NCBI RefSeq assembly: GCF_024267675.1
Contig: NZ_JALDYX010000009.1
Span: 101,533-165,532 of the forward strand
From: Marinobacterium sedimentorum
GTDB lineage: Bacteria; Pseudomonadota; Gammaproteobacteria; Pseudomonadales; Balneatricaceae
Direction of reading: 5' to 3'
Length of the DNA: 64,000 nt
Shown here in pieces: positions 9,495 to 18,684 of the stretch. The position numbers were made by a program, and so were the translations under genes. The notes beneath the pieces are model-generated. The model was not told the DNA's origin and ran no database searches. It saw only the letters and a program-made list of their open reading frames with translations. Numbering within the stretch: position 1 is the first letter of the stretch; every line of letters starts with the position of its first letter.

Positions 9495-10409
9495 TCAGGC
9501 GGTTTTGATACCGCTGAGGTTGCGGAACGAGACTTCCTTGGCGGTGTTAAGGAAGTCCACCATGAACTCGGATGATTTCTGGTCTTCACGGATGGCGGCA
9601 TAGAGGGTGCACCAGACGCCCTTGTCACCCAGCGGGCGGGCGGCGATGTAGTCACGTTCCAGATATTCGTGTATCGCCCAGTTTGGCAATGCCGATACGC
9701 CACGACCGCTGGCGACCAGCTGCAGGATCATCACGGTCAGCTCGGCGGTGCGAATTTCAGCCGGGTCAACGCCGGCCGGATCCAGAAAATGGTTGAAGAT
9801 GTCCAGCTTGCCGTGATCCACCGGATAGGTGATCAGGGTTTCCTGGCTCAGGTCCTCGGCGTGGATATAGCGCCGCGCCACCAGGCGATGCTGCTTGGCG
9901 ATGGCCAGCACGGATTCGTAGCTGAACAGTGGAATGTAGATAATGCCGTTGCGGGTTTCGGGATCCGAGGTGATGACCAGGTCGAGGTCGCCGCGGGCCA
10001 GTGCCGGCAGCGGCTGGAAGCTGAAGCCGCTCGACAGGTCCATTTCGACTTCAGGCCAGTGCTGGCGAAAGTGGTCGATGGTGGGCATGAGCCATTCAAA
10101 ACAGCTGTGACACTCGATACAGATATTCAGTCGCCCGGCCTCACCACCCGCCAGGCGGGCAATATCCCGCTCGGCATTGCGAATCATGGGCAGCACATCA
10201 TCGGCCAGGGCCAGCAGGCGCTGGCCCGACGAGGTAAAGCAGATGGGCTTGGTTTTGCGGATGAACAGCGAACAGTTCAGCCGCTCTTCAAGATCCTTGA
10301 TCTGATGGGAAAGGGCGGATTGGGTCAGGTGCACCCGCTCAGCGGCTTCAACCAGGCTGCCGGCATCGCGCAGGGCTGCCAGAGTCTTGAGATGCCTTAG
10401 TTCCACCAT
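9495..10409 (-). CDS. metR: LysR-family regulator MetR
   Basis: A 304-residue LysR-type regulator with the helix-turn-helix at residues ~3-62 (HLKTLAALRDAGSLVEAAE...TQSALSHQIKDLE). The effector domain has the MetR-specific ECHSCFEWLMP segment near residue 120. MetR responds to homocysteine and activates methionine genes such as metE. No met gene lies beside it here, so its targets are elsewhere. The length is exactly that of known MetR proteins. Confidence 0.9.
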   Translation of the reverse strand: MVELRHLKTLAALRDAGSLVEAAERVHLTQSALSHQIKDLEERLNCSLFIRKTKPICFTSSGQRLLALADDVLPMIRNAERDIARLAGGEAGRLNICIECHSCFEWLMPTIDHFRQHWPEVEMDLSSGFSFQPLPALARGDLDLVITSDPETRNGIIYIPLFSYESVLAIAKQHRLVARRYIHAEDLSQETLITYPVDHGKLDIFNHFLDPAGVDPAEIRTAELTVMILQLVASGRGVSALPNWAIHEYLERDYIAARPLGDKGVWCTLYAAIREDQKSSEFMVDFLNTAKEVSFRNLSGIKTA

Positions 10410-10567
10410 GCCTGGTACCCATCCTGAATGAAATAAACGAAATTATAGCGGTAAACGCGACGGCCCGTCGGATCGCTGTGGCGAACCTGAGCCAAGTTGG
10501 AGGTAACGGTTGCGAAATTCGGCATCGGCGGGTGCAGAGTACAGCTGCCCGCCGATGCGTTTGAAGC

Positions 10568-11473
10568 TTAGTTGACCAGCAGGAATTCCAGCAGCGCCTT
10601 TTGGGCATGCAGGCGGTTTTCTGCTTCGTCGAACACGATGGAGCGGGGATCATCCAGCATGTCTTCGCTTATTTCCTCGCCCCGGTGGGCCGGCAGGCAG
10701 TGCAGGAAGACGGCGTCCGGGTTGGCCAGATCCATCAGTGCGGGGCTCACCTGGAAACCGACAAACTTGCGCTCGCGCATCCGCTGCTCATCTTCCTGGC
10801 CCATGGATGCCCAGACGTCGGTTGCGATCAGGTCGCTGCCGCGCACCGCTTCCTGAGGATCGCGGAACAGCTGAATGCGATCGCCATGCTCCTCCAGCAG
10901 TGACTGCATGGGTTCAAAGCCTTCCGGACAGCAGATGTGCAGGCGGAAATCCAGCAATGCCGCGGCATTGATATAGGAGTTGCACATGTTGTTGCCGTCG
11001 CCGATCCAGACCGCCGTCTTGCCCTGAATCGAGCCGCGATGCTCGTGGTAGGCCTGCATGTCGGCCAGCAGCTGGCAGGGGTGATAGTCATCCGTCAGTG
11101 CGTTGATGACCGGTACCCTGGAGTACTGGGCGAAGGTTTCCACGGTTTCATGACTGAAGGTGCGGATCATGACCACGTCGACCATGCTGGAGATGACCCT
11201 TGCGCTGTCTTCAACCGGCTCGCCACGTCCCAGCTGGGTGTCCCGCGAGGACAGGAACATGGCGTGGCCGCCCAGCTGCGCCATGCCGGCTTCGAAGGAT
11301 ACGCGCGTGCGCGTCGAGGCCTTTTCGAAAATCATGGCCATGACGTGGTTCTGCAAAGGCTCGTAGACGACGCCGTCATTGCGCATTTGCTTCAGTTCGC
11401 CGGCCCGCACGATGAGCTGTTTCAGCTCATCGGAGGACAGGTCTTTGAGTGTTAAAAAATGTCTCGTGCTCAT
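10568..11473 (-). CDS. argF: Ornithine carbamoyltransferase
   Basis: A 301-residue anabolic-type enzyme that makes citrulline from ornithine and carbamoyl phosphate. The carbamoyl-phosphate motif STRTR is at about residue 55, with HPCQLLAD near 135 and the ornithine-site HCLP near 257. The gene is followed at 45 bases distance (upstream on the minus strand) by argD; the shared strand and spacing suggest one arginine operon, argD-argF. Together with argG at 16.2 kb this makes the area an arginine biosynthesis neighbourhood. Confidence 0.96.
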   Translation of the reverse strand: MSTRHFLTLKDLSSDELKQLIVRAGELKQMRNDGVVYEPLQNHVMAMIFEKASTRTRVSFEAGMAQLGGHAMFLSSRDTQLGRGEPVEDSARVISSMVDVVMIRTFSHETVETFAQYSRVPVINALTDDYHPCQLLADMQAYHEHRGSIQGKTAVWIGDGNNMCNSYINAAALLDFRLHICCPEGFEPMQSLLEEHGDRIQLFRDPQEAVRGSDLIATDVWASMGQEDEQRMRERKFVGFQVSPALMDLANPDAVFLHCLPAHRGEEISEDMLDDPRSIVFDEAENRLHAQKALLEFLLVN

Positions 11474-11518
11474 AGGTAGTATCTGCTTAAGCAGGTCCTC
11501 TGAGAGCGGTGATCGAGG

Positions 11519-12712
11519 TTAGATTTCCCGCTCGTCAGCCGCATATATCTGGATCAGTTTTGACAGCGTGTTAACCATCAGGTCTGCTTCGCTATCGCTC
11601 ATAATCAGGGGGGGCAGCAGTCGTACAACGCGGCCACCACCGGTTACATTCAGCAGGATGCCCTTGACCTTGGCCAGTACGGCAAGCTCGCTGCCCGCTT
11701 CTGTCAGCTCGATGCCGATCATCAGGCCCTTGTTGCGGATTTCCCGAATGTAGTTCGAATCGCCCAGCTGGGCGCGAAAACCGTCGCAGATGCGCTTGCC
11801 CAGTTGCTCGGCGCGCTGGCAGAGATTTTCGTCCTGAATGGTATCAACCACGGCCAGAGCCGCAGCGCAGGCCAGCGGGTTACCGCCGTAGGTCGAGCCG
11901 TGGGTGCCCGGAGACAGAATAGTGGCAGCTTTGCCTGCGGCCAGACAAGCACCAATTGGCACGCCATTGCCCAGACCTTTGGCTGTAGTTACCACATCGG
12001 GCAGGATTGCGTTGTGCTGATACGCAAAGTACTCGCCGGTACGGCCGTTGCCGGTTTGAACTTCGTCCAGCATCAGCAGCCATTCGTGCTCATCGCAGAT
12101 GCTGCGCAGCTGGTTGAGGTAGTTGTCGGCCGGAATGCGGATGCCGGCTTCGCCCTGTACCGGTTCCACCAGGATGGCAACCACGTTGGGGTTGTTGGCG
12201 GCGATGGTGCGAATGGCGTCGACGTCATCGTAGGGCGCACGGACAAAACCGCTGACCAGGGGCTCAAAGCCCACCTGTACAGCCCGGTTGCCTGTGGCGC
12301 TCAGGGTGGCAAGGGTACGGCCGTGGAAGGCGTTTTCCATGACAATGATGGCCGGGTTATCGATGCCTTTCTGGTGGCCGTAGCGGCGTGCCAGTTTGAT
12401 AGCGGCTTCGTTTGCCTCTGCGCCCGAGTTGCCAAAGAATACGCTGTCCATGCCGGAAATGGCGCACAGGCGCTCGGCCAGGCGCTCCTGCAGCGGAATG
12501 GTGTACAGATTCGAGGTGTGAATCAGACGGGAGGCCTGTTCGCTGATGGCGTGGGTGACGGCCGGGTGGCTGTGGCCCAGACCGCACACGGCGATGCCGG
12601 ACAGCGCATCCAGATACTTGTTGCCGTCCGTGTCATACAGCCAGGCGCCTGCGCCGTGGTCGAAGGCAACCGAGAGCCTGTTGTATGTATTCATGATAGG
12701 CGTAGCTGCCAT
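11519..12712 (-). CDS. argD: Acetylornithine aminotransferase
   Basis: A 397-residue class III aminotransferase. The PLP lysine is in TTAKGLGNGVPIGA and the preceding aspartate in LLMLDEVQTG; GNSGAEANEAAIKLAR binds the cofactor phosphate. It converts N-acetylglutamate semialdehyde to N2-acetylornithine and may also serve succinyl-diaminopimelate in lysine synthesis. It is the first gene of the argD-argF minus-strand pair. Confidence 0.94.
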   Translation of the reverse strand: MAATPIMNTYNRLSVAFDHGAGAWLYDTDGNKYLDALSGIAVCGLGHSHPAVTHAISEQASRLIHTSNLYTIPLQERLAERLCAISGMDSVFFGNSGAEANEAAIKLARRYGHQKGIDNPAIIVMENAFHGRTLATLSATGNRAVQVGFEPLVSGFVRAPYDDVDAIRTIAANNPNVVAILVEPVQGEAGIRIPADNYLNQLRSICDEHEWLLMLDEVQTGNGRTGEYFAYQHNAILPDVVTTAKGLGNGVPIGACLAAGKAATILSPGTHGSTYGGNPLACAAALAVVDTIQDENLCQRAEQLGKRICDGFRAQLGDSNYIREIRNKGLMIGIELTEAGSELAVLAKVKGILLNVTGGGRVVRLLPPLIMSDSEADLMVNTLSKLIQIYAADEREI

Positions 12713-13039
12713 GTTCGTGCTCCCAACAACGCAAAAAGGCAGCCCTGGCTGCCAAACGAAAGAAAGGCATTCTATTGACTGGTATTCATTTTGGCAATGG
12801 AAGTCGTGCGGGCAGGCGTTCGTGGCTGTGGCAGACGAGGGCTAATGCGTAAAAAAACGACTATGCCCGGGGTTGAAGTGGTGAGCCTTTGGCGCAATAT
12901 ACTGGTCTGTGTCAGGAGGATAGAAGCCGGCGTGCGGGTGTTTTTTTGCCTGACTCTTTTGCTCGGATATATGGTAGGCTGATACGAGGCGTTCGCGCAC
13001 GGCGGACTAGAGTTTCACCGTAGTTTTAAAGGTGTATCA
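12713..13039. other. Intergenic region between argD and grxD (327 bp)
   Basis: This divergent promoter region should hold the argD-argF promoter on the minus strand and the grxD promoter on the plus strand. A plausible grxD promoter is TTGCCT (about 12945) with TATATG 16 bases downstream. A 63-codon open frame at 12791-12982 has no ribosome site or family similarity and I do not call it. I saw no convincing ArgR site. Confidence 0.4.
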
Positions 13040-13378
13040 ATGAGTGTGATCGATACTATCAAAGAGCAGGTCGAGAAAAATACCATCCTGCTTTACATGA
13101 AAGGCACGCCGCGTTTCCCGCAATGTGGTTTTTCATCCCGTACAGTAGAAGCTGTGATGAATTGTGGCGAGCGCTTCGCGTTCGTGAACATTCTGGAAAA
13201 CCCTGAAATTCGTGCAGAGCTGCCCAAGTATGCGAACTGGCCGACCTTCCCGCAGTTGTGGGTCAATGGTGAGCTGGTGGGCGGTTGCGATATCGTCTGC
13301 GAGATGGCTGCCACTGGTGAGCTGGAAACGCTGATCAAGCAGGCCGCGGCGAACCAGGCTCCTGAAGAAGAAGCCTGA
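13040..13378 (+). CDS. grxD: Monothiol glutaredoxin Grx4 family
   Basis: A 112-residue monothiol glutaredoxin. The active-site CGFS is at residues ~30-33 in PQCGFSSR; the glutathione-binding WPTFPQLWVNGELVGGCDI segment follows. Grx4 proteins coordinate a glutathione-ligated [2Fe-2S] cluster at the dimer interface and pass clusters on in Fe-S metabolism. The start ATG 13040 follows AAAGG. The neighbouring peroxiredoxin and rnt genes keep the order known from Pseudomonas genomes. Confidence 0.95.
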   Translation: MSVIDTIKEQVEKNTILLYMKGTPRFPQCGFSSRTVEAVMNCGERFAFVNILENPEIRAELPKYANWPTFPQLWVNGELVGGCDIVCEMAATGELETLIKQAAANQAPEEEA

Positions 13379-13475
13379 GTTAATACAGCATTTATTCTTT
13401 CGGCGTGATCACGCACAGTGGTCGCGCCGAAGTTTTTAAGCGTTGAAATACGACGACAAACGGAGAAAAGAAGTA

Positions 13476-14078
13476 ATGGGCGTACTAGTTGGCAAGCAAG
13501 CACCGGACTTTACCGCAGCAGCTGTTCTGGGCACTGGCGAAATCGTTGATTCCTACAACCTGAAAGAAGCCATCAAGGGCAAATACGGCCTGGTTTTCTT
13601 CTACCCGCTGGATTTCACTTTCGTTTGCCCGTCTGAGCTGATCGCGCTGGATCACCGCGTTGCTGCATTCAAAGAGCGTAACGTTGAGGTTATCGGTGTT
13701 TCCATCGATTCCCAGTTCTCACACAACGCATGGCGCAACACCCCTGTTAATCAGGGTGGTATCGGTCCTGTGAAATACACTCTGGTGGCTGACATCAAGC
13801 ACGAAATCTGCCAGGCGTACGATGTTGAGCACGCTGACGGTGTTGCATTCCGCGGCGCTTTCCTGATCGACCAGGAAGGCAACGTGCGTGCACAGATCGT
13901 CAATGACCTGCCGCTGGGCCGCAACATTGACGAGCTGATCCGTCTGGTTGATGCGCTGCAGTTCCATGAAGAGCACGGCGAAGTTTGCCCGGCTGGCTGG
14001 AACAAGGGTGACAAGGGCATGAACGCTTCTCCGGAAGGCGTTGCTGCTTACCTGGCTGAAGAGTCCGGCAAGCTGTAA
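13476..14078 (+). CDS. Typical 2-Cys peroxiredoxin (AhpC/TSA family)
   Basis: A 200-residue thiol peroxidase. The peroxidatic cysteine is in DFTFVCPSELIA and the resolving cysteine in EVCPAGW near the C-terminus, the pattern of typical 2-Cys enzymes. It reduces hydrogen peroxide and organic hydroperoxides in the cytosol. ATG 13476 is preferred over 13443 because GGAG lies 10 bases upstream and the protein then begins MGVLVGKQAPDF as in homologues. A strong terminator follows at 14129-14156. Confidence 0.94.
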   Translation: MGVLVGKQAPDFTAAAVLGTGEIVDSYNLKEAIKGKYGLVFFYPLDFTFVCPSELIALDHRVAAFKERNVEVIGVSIDSQFSHNAWRNTPVNQGGIGPVKYTLVADIKHEICQAYDVEHADGVAFRGAFLIDQEGNVRAQIVNDLPLGRNIDELIRLVDALQFHEEHGEVCPAGWNKGDKGMNASPEGVAAYLAEESGKL

Positions 14079-14128
14079 GCCTGTCTGCTGTGCGGGCCGA
14101 CTCTCCGGAGTTGGCCCTTGCAGATATG

Positions 14129-14156
14129 AAAAACCCGTCTTCGTGACGGGTTTTTT
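14129..14156 (+). terminator. Rho-independent terminator after the peroxiredoxin gene
   Basis: AAACCCGTC pairs with GACGGGTTT around a TTCGT loop and is followed by a run of T residues. It lies 50 bases after the peroxiredoxin stop codon. Confidence 0.9.
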
Positions 14157-14176
14157 GTGTTTGGGGGCGGGGTCTT

Positions 14177-14347
14177 CTAGCAGCCTGTCGGGCGTGGCCG
14201 GTCGTAGCGAGGGAAAGTCCGTTTTGAGGCAGTTTTTGAGCTCTTTTGAGGCAAATAGTGGTTCTATTTTACAAAAAAAAGAGAGCGAAAAATGACCAAA
14301 GTCGGCTTTTTCGCAGTAGATCAGTGTTAAGTCCGACAGGCTGCTAG
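14177..14347. mobile_element. MITE-like non-autonomous element, full copy
   Basis: A 171-bp element with perfect 15-bp terminal inverted repeats: CTAGCAGCCTGTCGG at 14177-14191 and CCGACAGGCTGCTAG at 14333-14347. The interior is AT-richer than the surroundings (TTTTGAGGCAG, a run of A residues, CGCAGTAGATCAGTGTTAAG) and is nearly identical to the copy at 50913-51081. It encodes no transposase. The right repeat supplies the stop codon of rnt. The parent transposon is not in the window. Confidence 0.8.
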
Positions 14348-15000
14348 TCGTCGTACTGGCGGCTTTCCAGGACCATGTCCCAGCCGCCCAGATCCTTCCA
14401 GCGGTTGACGATGGCGCAGAACAGTTCGGCGGTCTTGAGGGTGTCATAGAGTGCTGAGTGGGCTTTCTTGCCATCGAAATCAATGCCCGCCACGTCGCAG
14501 GCCCGTGCCAGGACTGTCTGTCCATAGGCCAGCCCAGCCAGGGTGGCAGTATCGAAGGTGGAGAACGGGTGGAAGGGGTTGCGTTTGGCGTCGGTGCGAC
14601 TGGCCGCAGCCTGAATAAAGCTGTGGTCAAAGGCGGCGTTATGGCCAACCAGAACTGCGCGCTTGCAGTTGTGCGCCTTGATCGACTTGCGGATGGGCTT
14701 GAATATGTTTTCCAGCGCCAGGGTTTCGGGGATGGCGTTGCGTTCAGGATCAAAGGGGTCGATGCCGGTGAAATCCAGTGCGGATTGTTCCAGGTTGGCG
14801 CCCTCAAATGGGTCAACCGCCTCGTCGAAGCTTTGGTCGATCATCAGGTAGCCGTTTTCGTCCATCGTCAGGGTGACGGCAGCGACTTCCAGAAGGGCGT
14901 CGGTACGGGAGTTGAAACCCGCCGTTTCAACGTCAATAACGACGGGCAGAAAGCCGCGAAAGCGGTCTGCCATCAGTTGCGGAATGGTGCTGTTGCTCAA
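14344..15000 (-). CDS. rnt: Ribonuclease T
   Basis: A 218-residue DEDDh 3'-5' exoribonuclease. Exo I is [10 protein letters not shown] (Asp and Glu at about residues 23 and 25), Exo [12 protein letters not shown] and Exo [17 protein letters not shown]. RNase T trims the CCA-proximal ends of tRNA and other stable RNAs. The arginine/aromatic nucleic-acid-binding patches cannot be judged by eye. The stop codon TAG lies inside the terminal repeat of the MITE-like element, so the last residues (RQYDD) abut the insertion and the C-terminus may have been altered by it. Confidence 0.93.
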   Translation of the reverse strand: MSNSTIPQLMADRFRGFLPVVIDVETAGFNSRTDALLEVAAVTLTMDENGYLMIDQSFDEAVDPFEGANLEQSALDFTGIDPFDPERNAIPETLALENIFKPIRKSIKAHNCKRAVLVGHNAAFDHSFIQAAASRTDAKRNPFHPFSTFDTATLAGLAYGQTVLARACDVAGIDFDGKKAHSALYDTLKTAELFCAIVNRWKDLGGWDMVLESRQYDD

Positions 15001-15193
15001 GAGGAGTCCTTAATTGCCGCGCGTGCAGTCGGTGAGTAAGGCGCTATTCTAGCAACCCAGGCGCGCGGCCTCCATTACTGAACGTATATTCCCGTAGAGT
15101 CGAGGCTGTTTAGAGTATATGTTTGTATCGCCGCAGGCCTTTGTCAGGCGTGGCGTGCTAAAGAAAATGGGGTTCGGGTCGATACATCTGGGT

Positions 15194-16081
15194 ATGTCCT
15201 GGTTCGCGGTTAGGGTGACAAATTTGCTGTGCAGACTTTCATTGCTGTTGCTCGTCTGGCTGGGTGCCGAGACTGCCCTGGCGGTCACCTATCGGGCCGC
15301 GATTGATGATTCGCGCTGGGAATTGGAGTCCTCCAGGTTCAGTTGTCGTCTGAGTCAGGCTGTGCCGGCGTACGGGCGGGCGCTGTTTGAGCGCGAGGCG
15401 GGGGAGGATGTGCGTTTCAGTCTGCGGGCGGTTGAGCAGGTGCATGCTTCGGCGCAGGCACTGCTGGTGGCTGAGGCACCGCCGTGGCGGCCGGGCGCGG
15501 CGCCGCAGATGATTGCGACGCTCAAGGTGGATGCCGCCAGTGGTGATATTGATGTCGCCTCAAATTACGCCCGTCAGATGCTGGCGTTTCTGTACAGGGG
15601 GCTGGTGCCCACCTTTACTCGAACCGACTGGCAGGGGACCGCGGAGGCGCTGCGGGTTGGGGTGTCGGCGGCGAATTTTGGTTCGGCCTATCAGGACTAC
15701 AGCGGCTGCGTTGCGGGCTTGCTGCCGGTGAATTACCGTCAGGTGGCACGCACGGCGGTGCTGTTTCCGCCTGCGACCCATGTGCTGTCTGATTCGGCCC
15801 GGGCGCGACTCGATCTGATCGCGCTCTATGTCAAGCATGATGACAGCGTGCAGTCAGTCTACGTGGATGGCCATTCCGATAACCTGGGTCGGCGCCTGTT
15901 GAACCGGGATCTGTCGAAGAAGCGGGCCGAGGCTGTGACCGAGTACCTGAAATCCAAGGGCATGGATGAGTCCATGATCACCATGCGCTTTCATGGTGAG
16001 CGTTATCCAGTGGTGCCGAATAATTCGGCGGCGAACCGGGATCGCAACCGTCGCGTCACTATCCGTCTTGAGCGTGAATAG
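15194..16081 (+). CDS. motY: Flagellar stator-associated protein MotY
   Basis: About 295 residues with a Sec signal peptide (hydrophobic core LLCRLSLLLLVWLG, likely cleavage after ETALA). An N-terminal MotY-specific domain is followed by a C-terminal OmpA-like peptidoglycan-binding domain from about residue 190 (VYVDGHSDNLGRRLLNRDLSKKRA). MotY forms the T-ring that anchors stator units around polar flagella. The start is uncertain: ATG 15194 puts the signal peptide at the N-terminus, while ATG 15167 and 15119 are open in frame. The rnt-motY-argG order matches Pseudomonas. Confidence 0.88.
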   Translation: MSWFAVRVTNLLCRLSLLLLVWLGAETALAVTYRAAIDDSRWELESSRFSCRLSQAVPAYGRALFEREAGEDVRFSLRAVEQVHASAQALLVAEAPPWRPGAAPQMIATLKVDAASGDIDVASNYARQMLAFLYRGLVPTFTRTDWQGTAEALRVGVSAANFGSAYQDYSGCVAGLLPVNYRQVARTAVLFPPATHVLSDSARARLDLIALYVKHDDSVQSVYVDGHSDNLGRRLLNRDLSKKRAEAVTEYLKSKGMDESMITMRFHGERYPVVPNNSAANRDRNRRVTIRLERE

Positions 16082-16188
16082 CCTTCTGAGTCAGGTGCTT
16101 TCCTGATATACTGCCGCGTTTTTCGCGAATAGATTCTTTTCCCGGAGGCTGATTCCAGCCTCCGGGCGATCTCATGTGGAGCTGAGAC

Positions 16189-17415
16189 ATGTCCGATATT
16201 AAAAAGGTTGTGCTGGCCTACTCCGGCGGACTTGATACTTCTGTCATCGTCCGCTGGTTGCAGGATACTTATAATTGCGAAGTGGTCACTTTTACTGCCG
16301 ATCTGGGGCAGGGTGAGGAGGTTGAGCCTGCGCGTGCCAAGGCTGAGGCTCTGGGTGTAAAAGAAATTTACATCGAAGACCTGCGTGAAGAGTTTGTGCG
16401 TGACTTCGTATTCCCGATGTTCCGTGCCAATACCGTGTACGAGGGTGAGTATCTGCTGGGTACGTCCATCGCGCGTCCGCTGATTGCCAAGCGACTGATT
16501 GAAATTGCCAACTCAACCGGCGCCGATGCCATTTCCCATGGCGCGACCGGCAAGGGGAACGATCAGGTGCGTTTTGAATTGGGTGCCTATGCACTCAAGC
16601 CGGGCGTCAAGGTAATCGCCCCTTGGCGCGAGTGGGATCTGACGTCCCGTGAAACGCTGATGAAATATTGTGAAGACCGCAATATTCCCGTTGATTTCGC
16701 TGGCAAGAAGAAAAAGTCTCCGTACTCCATGGACGCCAATCTGCTGCACATCTCTTATGAAGGTGGCGTGCTGGAAGATCCCTGGGCGGAGGCGGAAGAT
16801 GATATGTGGCGCTGGTCGGTATCGCCTGAGCAGGCGCCGAATGAGGCGACCTACCTTGAGCTGACCTACGCCAAGGGTGATATCGTTGCCATCAACGGTG
16901 AGGCTATGTCTCCGGCGACCGTGCTGGAAACGCTGAACCGGATCGGTGGTGCCAACGGTATTGGTCGGCTCGATATAGTCGAGAACCGCTTTGTCGGCAT
17001 GAAGTCCCGTGGTTGCTACGAGACTCCGGGTGGCACCATCATGCTGCGTGCGCACCGTGCCATTGAGTCCATTACGCTGGATCGTGAGGCTGCGCACCTC
17101 AAAGACGAGCTGATGCCGCGTTATGCTGAAACCATCTATAACGGTTTCTGGTGGTCTGAAGAGCGCAAGATGATGCAGCAGCTGATCGATTACAGCCAGC
17201 GCCACGTTAACGGCGATGTGCGTCTGAAGCTGTACAAGGGCAATGTCGAGGTTGTTGGTCGTCGTTCTGCCGGCAGTCTGTTTGATGAAAGCATCGCGAC
17301 CTTCGAGGACGATGCCGGGTCCTATGATCAGAAGGATGCGGAGGGCTTTATCAAGCTGAATGCGCTGCGCATGCGTATTGCAGCAAGCAAGGGTCGTAAC
17401 CTGCTGGAAGACTGA
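16189..17415 (+). CDS. argG: Argininosuccinate synthase
   Basis: A 408-residue enzyme joining citrulline and aspartate with ATP. The PP-loop [10 protein letters not shown] is at residues ~10-19, and the [13 protein letters not shown] and [17 protein letters not shown] blocks are intact. It is a single-gene unit with its own terminator (17500-17534). It completes the arginine genes of this region with argF and argD. Confidence 0.97.
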   Translation: MSDIKKVVLAYSGGLDTSVIVRWLQDTYNCEVVTFTADLGQGEEVEPARAKAEALGVKEIYIEDLREEFVRDFVFPMFRANTVYEGEYLLGTSIARPLIAKRLIEIANSTGADAISHGATGKGNDQVRFELGAYALKPGVKVIAPWREWDLTSRETLMKYCEDRNIPVDFAGKKKKSPYSMDANLLHISYEGGVLEDPWAEAEDDMWRWSVSPEQAPNEATYLELTYAKGDIVAINGEAMSPATVLETLNRIGGANGIGRLDIVENRFVGMKSRGCYETPGGTIMLRAHRAIESITLDREAAHLKDELMPRYAETIYNGFWWSEERKMMQQLIDYSQRHVNGDVRLKLYKGNVEVVGRRSAGSLFDESIATFEDDAGSYDQKDAEGFIKLNALRMRIAASKGRNLLED

Positions 17416-17499
17416 TCAGTTTCTGATGCCTGGATAAGCCTGAGGCCGTGTTCTGGTAGTCATTATCTGAGATCTGTCAGTCGCCTGGGGATGTAACAG

Positions 17500-17534
17500 A
17501 ATCCGGAATTCACTAAGTGGGTTCCGGATTTTTT
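17500..17534 (+). terminator. Rho-independent terminator after argG
   Basis: AATCCGGAA pairs with TTCCGGATT across a 13-base loop, followed by six T residues. It is 85 bases after the argG stop codon. Confidence 0.88.
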
Positions 17535-17666
17535 ATGCGTATCGTTCGGACGTCGGGTGTTTTGTCTCGATTGGTTGGGGGGGGGGGTTGGTTTGTCTTG
17601 TCAGTGGTGTCGGTATTGTGAAAGGGTATTTTTTGGGGAGGAGGGTGTTGCTAGGGCGTCTGAAAT

Positions 17667-17706
17667 AAAAAATGCCAGCCTGTGGTGTCACTGGCTGGCA
17701 TTTTTT
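17667..17706. terminator. Bidirectional terminator between argG and suhB
   Basis: The stem TGCCAGCC/GGCTGGCA is flanked by an A run on the left and a T run on the right, so it can end transcription from either side. It lies 34 bases beyond the suhB stop codon on the minus strand and probably serves suhB. Confidence 0.88.
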
Positions 17707-17739
17707 GCAGGTGCGGGCTTTAAGTGTTGGCGGGTGCCG

Positions 17740-18552
17740 TTACTTCAGTGATTCGTTCAGGGTTGGGCGAATGCTTTGCAGCAGGGCCTTGAACATTTTT
17801 GGGTTGCCCGCCACCAGGTTGCCGCTGGTGCGATAGCCGGTACCGCCGGTGAAGTCGCCTACCAGGCCGCCGGCTTCTTGCAGTAGCAGCATGCCTGCTT
17901 CAATTTCATTCTGCTGCAGGCCGATCTGGAAGAATCCGTCCAGGCGTCCTGCGGCGGTATAGGCCAGGTTCAGGGCGGGGGAGCCGCCGTTGAAGGTCTT
18001 GCCGTCTGCCAGGATGATGTTACGGAACATCTCCTGGAATTCGTTCAGGTAGGGCTTGTCGCTGGTGCGGCCGATAAAGCCGGTGCCGATCAGTGAGCCC
18101 TGAATGGTTTTGCGGTTGCTGACGCGCAGGCGCTTGCCGTTGAAGTGGGCGCCGTAACCGCGGCTGCAGGTGAATTCCTCACCGGCCATGGGGTTCAGGA
18201 CAATGGCGTGCTCGATCTTATTGTTGCAGTGACCGGACATGCTGATGGCAAAGACGGGCAGGCCATTGGCGAAGTTGGTGATGCTGTCGATCGGGTTGAT
18301 ATTCCAGATGAAGGCCAGGCCATCCTGCAGCGGTGCGTGTTCGCCTGAGTATTCACCGACGATGGTGTGGCTCGGGTAAGCTTTCTGAATCGTGTGCACG
18401 ATGGTTCGCTCGGCCTGTACACAGGTCTCGTTCAGGAATTCAGCGACGCCTTGCTGCTCGGATTTGATCAAATCAAGGCGCTCCACGGCACGTGCGATTT
18501 GCTCTCCTGCAAGACGCGCAGCGCGCAGGGCAATGTTTACCATCGGTTGCAT
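17740..18552 (-). CDS. suhB: SuhB-like inositol monophosphatase family protein, catalytic site degenerate
   Basis: A 270-residue protein collinear with E. coli SuhB along its whole length (MQPMVNIALRAAR... to the C-terminus). It sits divergent from trmJ and the isc operon, as suhB does in Pseudomonas. Key catalytic positions are changed. The family WxxDPxDGTTNF motif reads WNINPIDSITNF (residues 83-94), so the first metal-ligand Asp is Asn86 and the catalytic Thr is Ile91. GEESG reads GEYSG (66-70), the NVD motif Asp is Cys44, and the C-terminal WD motif reads NE (215-216). Phosphatase activity is therefore unlikely. SuhB also works as a Nus-factor partner in rRNA antitermination without needing catalysis, which may be the retained role. 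ATG 18552 is preferred to the longer frame from 18621. Confidence 0.9.
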   Translation of the reverse strand: MQPMVNIALRAARLAGEQIARAVERLDLIKSEQQGVAEFLNETCVQAERTIVHTIQKAYPSHTIVGEYSGEHAPLQDGLAFIWNINPIDSITNFANGLPVFAISMSGHCNNKIEHAIVLNPMAGEEFTCSRGYGAHFNGKRLRVSNRKTIQGSLIGTGFIGRTSDKPYLNEFQEMFRNIILADGKTFNGGSPALNLAYTAAGRLDGFFQIGLQQNEIEAGMLLLQEAGGLVGDFTGGTGYRTSGNLVAGNPKMFKALLQSIRPTLNESLK

Positions 18553-18684
18553 CAGTAGGGACCTAATATGTAGCGAGCCAAAACCCGGTATTATACAAAA
18601 TCTGTGGCGCTGGAATAACACTAATTCACCTAAAACGGCCTGTTCTGTTAAAATATCGCCCCCTTGAACCTACAGGCGCGAAAA

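Noticed and set aside
12791..12982. 63-codon open frame between argD and grxD
   Set aside because: No ribosome site; it overlaps the likely promoter region of both divergent genes.
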